From Misgurnus anguillicaudatus (lineage: Eukaryota > Chordata > Actinopteri > Cypriniformes > Cobitidae), in assembly GCF_027580225.2 (NCBI RefSeq), contig NC_073342.2, positions 17,911,501-17,975,500 on the forward strand: a DNA stretch of 64,000 nucleotides. Reading direction: 5' to 3'. A program made the translations under genes and the position numbers. The stretch's first letter is position 1. The number at the start of each line of letters is the position of its first letter. Below, one piece after another: positions 60,061 to 64,000 of the stretch. The notes beneath the pieces are model-generated. The model saw nothing but the letters and a program-made list of their open reading frames with translations, searched no databases and had not been told where the DNA came from.

Positions 60061-62829
60061 TTTGTTGAGCCCTGCCGAATCTTTCAAACATGCTAAGGAG
60101 CGTCACATTCCGGCTGATGTCAGAGGTAATCAGGCCAATCACAACCTGCAGATTAGCTGTCCAATCAGGGACACAGCGCTTTTCAAATCGATGAGTTTTG
60201 TACATGAATCGTGTTTCAGGAAGAGAGTGAAATCTGGAGCTACAAAAACGTGCGGTATTTGGAAAACCATAAACCACGCAAACACATTGTATTATACCAA
60301 ATACACAAAATAACGTTGTTTTTAGCAATGAAATAGGTGCTCTTTAAGACGTGAGATAGATCTCGAACGCATTCAAATAAAACTTTTGGCATGAGGATGC
60401 AATGTCAGCGATAGATATGTTGTGTACGCTGTTTGATGGGGATGTGAAGACTAGTTGATTCCTAACATGTGTGCCCTCATAGAAAATACACATATGTCTG
60501 TAAAGGCAAAGAGAGAAATCCTAATTTGCAGGTTGCACATGAGCAACGGGTTGTGAAAATGCTTGCACTGTGTAAAAATGGTGTCAAATTGCGGCCGCAT
60601 TCAAATGATGACAAATGTAAATAGAAAGATTCATGAGATCGGCAAATTTAGCGAGTATCGGAGCATCCATAGTACCTTTGACATACTAATATGTATCTTT
60701 GATGTACTAATGCGCACTCTTTGGTACCAATATGGGTGGACGTCTCTCAAATGCCTCTGTGTCCAATTGGATAGACCTAAAACCAATCACAGCAATGAAG
60801 GAGATGACGCATGCAGAGCTATATCAGACTTTTGCCGGATCCAGTCCTTAAGACGGCGATAAGATCTTTTTTTTTTTTTTGGATATTAAGGCTTCGAGTA
60901 TTGTTTTTTGCTCTGGTTTTAACGAAAAGGAAAAGTTTAAATCGCTTAAAACAGACGCGATAGCTGATTCAAACACGTAATGTTCCACAGTGGCATACAT
61001 CTTTGTAATGTACAAAATCTGCTTCACCGTCGCTGCGCTGTCGTCTTGTGTAAAGCCTGCCCCAATGTTTCTGATTGGTTCTGCGATTTCTCGGCATTAG
61101 AAATGGGCTTGAATGGCCAGACTACTTGCAGAGCAAATCAAAATTTGCCGGAAGTTGTCTGGGTTTTCCCAGGCTACCTCTGAGGTACTAATATGAAATC
61201 TTTAGATGCAAAGCTGTACGTTACGTATAAGACAATACATATTTGACAATTTTTTCTGACAGTGTTGATTTCCCCAGATCCAGACCCAGTGCACTTGTTC
61301 TGAGTGCCACTGCTTTGTAAAAATTAGACCATGTGAGACCAAAAGTTATCTAAATCCAAGTTGTTCCACTAAATACATTTCAAGTCAGCCTTCCAGTCTC
61401 AGCGTAATGAAAAGCCTTTAACACAAACTTTCTTGCGTTGAAACTGGTTGTTCCTATTTAAGATCACATACTGTAAGACATCCATGTCTGGAGCAGCGTT
61501 TCGGTTGTTTAAGTGGCCTAACTTCCCTTTGCTCTTATCCTTTTTATATTCCTTTCATCCATTTCCCAGTGGGTTAAAGAACGTTGGAGTGGAAATGGGT
61601 TGTTGGAATCATATCACTGTGTCATCAACAGATCAAGATCAGTTAAAAATGCTGCCAAAAATCTGATGTCTCTAAGGTATCTGTTTAAACATCGAGGAAC
61701 CTCTATAGATCTTGTAAAATATTTAGCTAAATAAAATGTTAATCTATTATTTACCCAAGCCTAATGTCAAGGTTTAAATTTTGCTGTACATTGCTGCTCA
61801 GCTGTAAAATCACATCATGGCAGAATTTGAAACTCAAGGCCTATCTATTCTGAGCAGCGAGCGGCCATCTAAACATTTCAACATGAATGTACCCACATCA
61901 ACAACGCCGTGCCATATGAATTGGTGACTTTCGACAAGCTGCGTTTGTGGTTATGCATACTTGCATTGTCCAAAATGTTTTGATTATGTTGGGTAAAAAT
62001 GTATCATCTCCTATTGCTCAGTATCTGCCGCATACCATATAATTTAGTTAAATTATCTTACCCTACAGAAGATTTGCACAACCACAAAACATCAAGACAA
62101 CATGTTGTATATTGCAGTTATGTCTCCTGTGGGAATGAGAGGAAATTGTAGATCAGGCATTGATTTGATGACTCTGAATTCCTAGTTACATGGGTGTTGT
62201 CCGGTTGAATGTTACTAGACCAAATCTTCGCTGAAGATTACGCTAGAGGATCATCCGCTACAGATTTGACCCACATCTTTTTGGAAGTAAATGATTTTAT
62301 CATACCATTCCTAGAATAACTGAATCTGCCCCGTTCCGTTTATTTTTCTTTCTAGATCCTTCCCAGGATATGGCGCAAAATATGTTTTTCCATTTATTTT
62401 GGTTGTGCGTCATTTGGTGTGGCATATTTTGAAGGCACAGAAAGGGCAAAAGTTTTCACCCTATTTTTAATACAGAGGTGCTGCTTGAAATTCTTCTACA
62501 CCATAAAGAGGCGAAAAGTGCATAAACAGGAAGCACTTGGACCTCACACAATATCAGATATCCTCTGGAACTACTGTGCAGAAAATAATCTTTCGTTACT
62601 GCGGTTTCTGAGAAATATTTACAAAATAATTTGTCTTGACTCAAGTGGACTTTGTGTTTTTATAAAAGTTGAAAAAGTTAATGGTGGCGTCCCTCTAAGA
62701 TGACATTTAAATGCCAGAACACTTCTTTGATGTGCTCAGATGTTCCTGGCAAAGTCCTTGTGAAAAATTATTTCAAGCTCACAGGAACACAGATCAAACA
62801 TTTCTTTTTTTGCAATATGTTATTGCATA

Positions 62830-63147
62830 ACGGCGCATTCACACGAGGCGAAAGCGTTAACGCTTGACTGAAGCGTGCCCAACAGCCAATCACAGTTGCT
62901 GCAGCACATACTCCAGTCTTCCATAAACGTAATTGGCTGGCTCTGCCTACGTTATTTGCATAAGGCAATCTGATTGGTTGACGCTCGCATTGCCGCTTGA
63001 AAAGTTGGGAAATGTTCGACGACTTCCGCGAGTAATGGCAATGACGCTGCGCCGACGGATCCACAATTCAGTTTGCCAATACTTGACGTCACCCATTAAA
63101 AGTGAATGGGAAGCGTCAACGCTTACGCCCTGTGTGAATGCGCCGTA
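62830..63147. repeat. TIR element, acggcgcattcacac ends
   Basis: Left end acggcgcattcacac then gcgttaacgctt; right end aagcgtcaacgctt then gtgtgaatgcgccgt. Inverted, 318 bp. Confidence 0.85.
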
Positions 63148-63187
63148 AGTGTGCCATTTTTATACACTGTACAAAAACTACTTATAA

Positions 63188-63242
63188 GTTTAATCAAACT
63201 GGCTTTGCGAATTATTTTGCGAATTAGCCAGTTTGATTAAAC
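63188..63242. repeat. Short perfect hairpin
   Basis: Arms gtttaatcaaactggct and agccagtttgattaaac are exact inverses around a loop holding two gcgaatta words. Confidence 0.85.
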
Positions 63243-63330
63243 CAAAAATTTTAAGGGGCTAACTCTTTTTTAGGGTATACATCAGTGTTTTCTGTTCCAA
63301 TACCAAAGCCCAAAAAAGACTCATAACATT

Positions 63331-63468
63331 AAAGGTGTAGCGGAGGATTTTCTCGAATTTTAGAAAAGAACCGCAATGCAATTGCGCAACACTCCTGATT
63401 GACAACTAGGAGGACAAATAGTCTTGATAATCCACCTGGAAAAAGAAAATTCTCCGCAATACCTTTAA
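63331..63468. repeat. Small TIR element, taaaggtgtagcggagga end
   Basis: Left taaaggtgtagcggaggatt and right aattctccgcaataccttta are inverted; about 138 bp. Confidence 0.75.
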
Positions 63469-64000
63469 CATTTATCCAAAACGACTTAGACTTAATGCAC
63501 AGCCACGCAAACTTCATTTGACTCGAATGTGTAAATATGCATTGGACGCATGCCTCTCCTGGGCAACAGGGGACCGTAAGGAGCATTTCCCAAGAACTCA
63601 TTCCCCGAGAACTCATTCCCCGCCACACATTTTTTTTTTTTACAAAAGTTTAACAAAATGCCTTCAAGGAACATTTTCTTTAAAAAAATATATAAACATA
63701 CAAATATATAAAATTTAAAAAAAGACCCTCTACTTTCAAACAAAAAATTAATAAAAACACAAAAACAGAAAGTTTTATCCTACCGATATATATATTTTTT
63801 CTCTTCTATAAACTTCTAAATATGGGTATTTTTCTAAAAATAAAGTTTATTTTTTTAGCAAAAAGCTGAAAAAATTGCATTTTTGTAAAGAAATTTTGTT
63901 AGAGATCAGATTAAGAATGATTATCAAAACATACAGAGTTTAAAATTAGTAAATAATTTTTCGCTTCCGACCACCGGCTGAACCAGTTTAATCCGCTTAC

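Larger units (their letters stand above)
56517..64000. other. Intron or intergenic DNA without recognised exons
   Basis: Both strands were read for conserved coding blocks and splice pairs; none convincing was found. The stretch contains several repeat elements (listed separately) and otherwise AT-rich unique sequence. Confidence 0.5.

Noticed and set aside
62419..62703. 94-aa + strand open frame
   Set aside because: No recognisable domain, no splice context, composition like random AT-rich DNA.
57083..64000. Search for mical2 coding exons (FAD-binding GAGPCGLR-type motif)
   Set aside because: No such motif with splice sites was found in any frame, so the gene identity stays a synteny-based guess.

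Overview
The window reads as nuclear DNA from a teleost fish, most likely a cyprinid. It has spliced genes with GT-AG introns, long AT-rich introns, (CT)n and (AT)n microsatellites, a Tc1-type transposon with TA duplications, and many short inverted-repeat (MITE-like) elements. Coding sequence is only a few percent of the window; most of the rest is intron and repeat.

Layout: (1) 1-2.4 kb, a MITE followed by a rep15-like gene on + with one coding exon. (2) 3.7-8.7 kb, cyb5r2 on -, nine coding exons, fully reconstructed in frame (308 aa). (3) 9.15-21.4 kb, an ovochymase-2-like gene (ovch2) on -, about 19 exons encoding trypsin-like protease, CUB, CUB, and a second protease domain that has lost catalytic residues. 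Its introns hold a broken Tc1 element, a LINE reverse-transcriptase relic and a long (CT)n tract. (4) 23.1-42 kb, far1 on + (peroxisomal fatty acyl-CoA reductase 1, ether-lipid synthesis), with a non-coding first exon beside a CRE-like site and a pair of homologous 172-bp exons that look mutually exclusive. (5) 45.7-53.0 kb, dkk3 on - (secreted Dickkopf-3), seven coding exons, complete in frame (286 aa). (6) 56.3-56.5 kb, a TATA-containing promoter and probable 5' UTR exon on + for a gene whose coding part lies beyond the window. By synteny with human 11p15 (DKK3 beside MICAL2) it may be mical2. (7) 56.5-64 kb, intron or intergenic DNA with repeats and no exon I could support.

The order cyb5r2-ovch2 and far1 / dkk3 fits conserved synteny with human chromosome 11p15. 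ovch2 and far1 are head to head about 1.7 kb apart; ovch2 lies directly upstream of cyb5r2 on the same strand with only about 430 bp between stop and start. The genes do not form a shared pathway: far1 and cyb5r2 are lipid and redox housekeeping enzymes, ovch2 and dkk3 encode secreted proteins, and rep15 is a Rab15 effector.

The most interesting points are the far1 exon pair with its frame logic, the degenerate second protease of ovch2, and two far1 introns whose 3' ends carry a copy of the last bases of the upstream exon where the AG acceptor should be. The last could be cDNA-mediated conversion or an assembly-polishing artefact. Exon limits were worked out by hand from splice signals, reading frame and family knowledge; no alignment or search was run.
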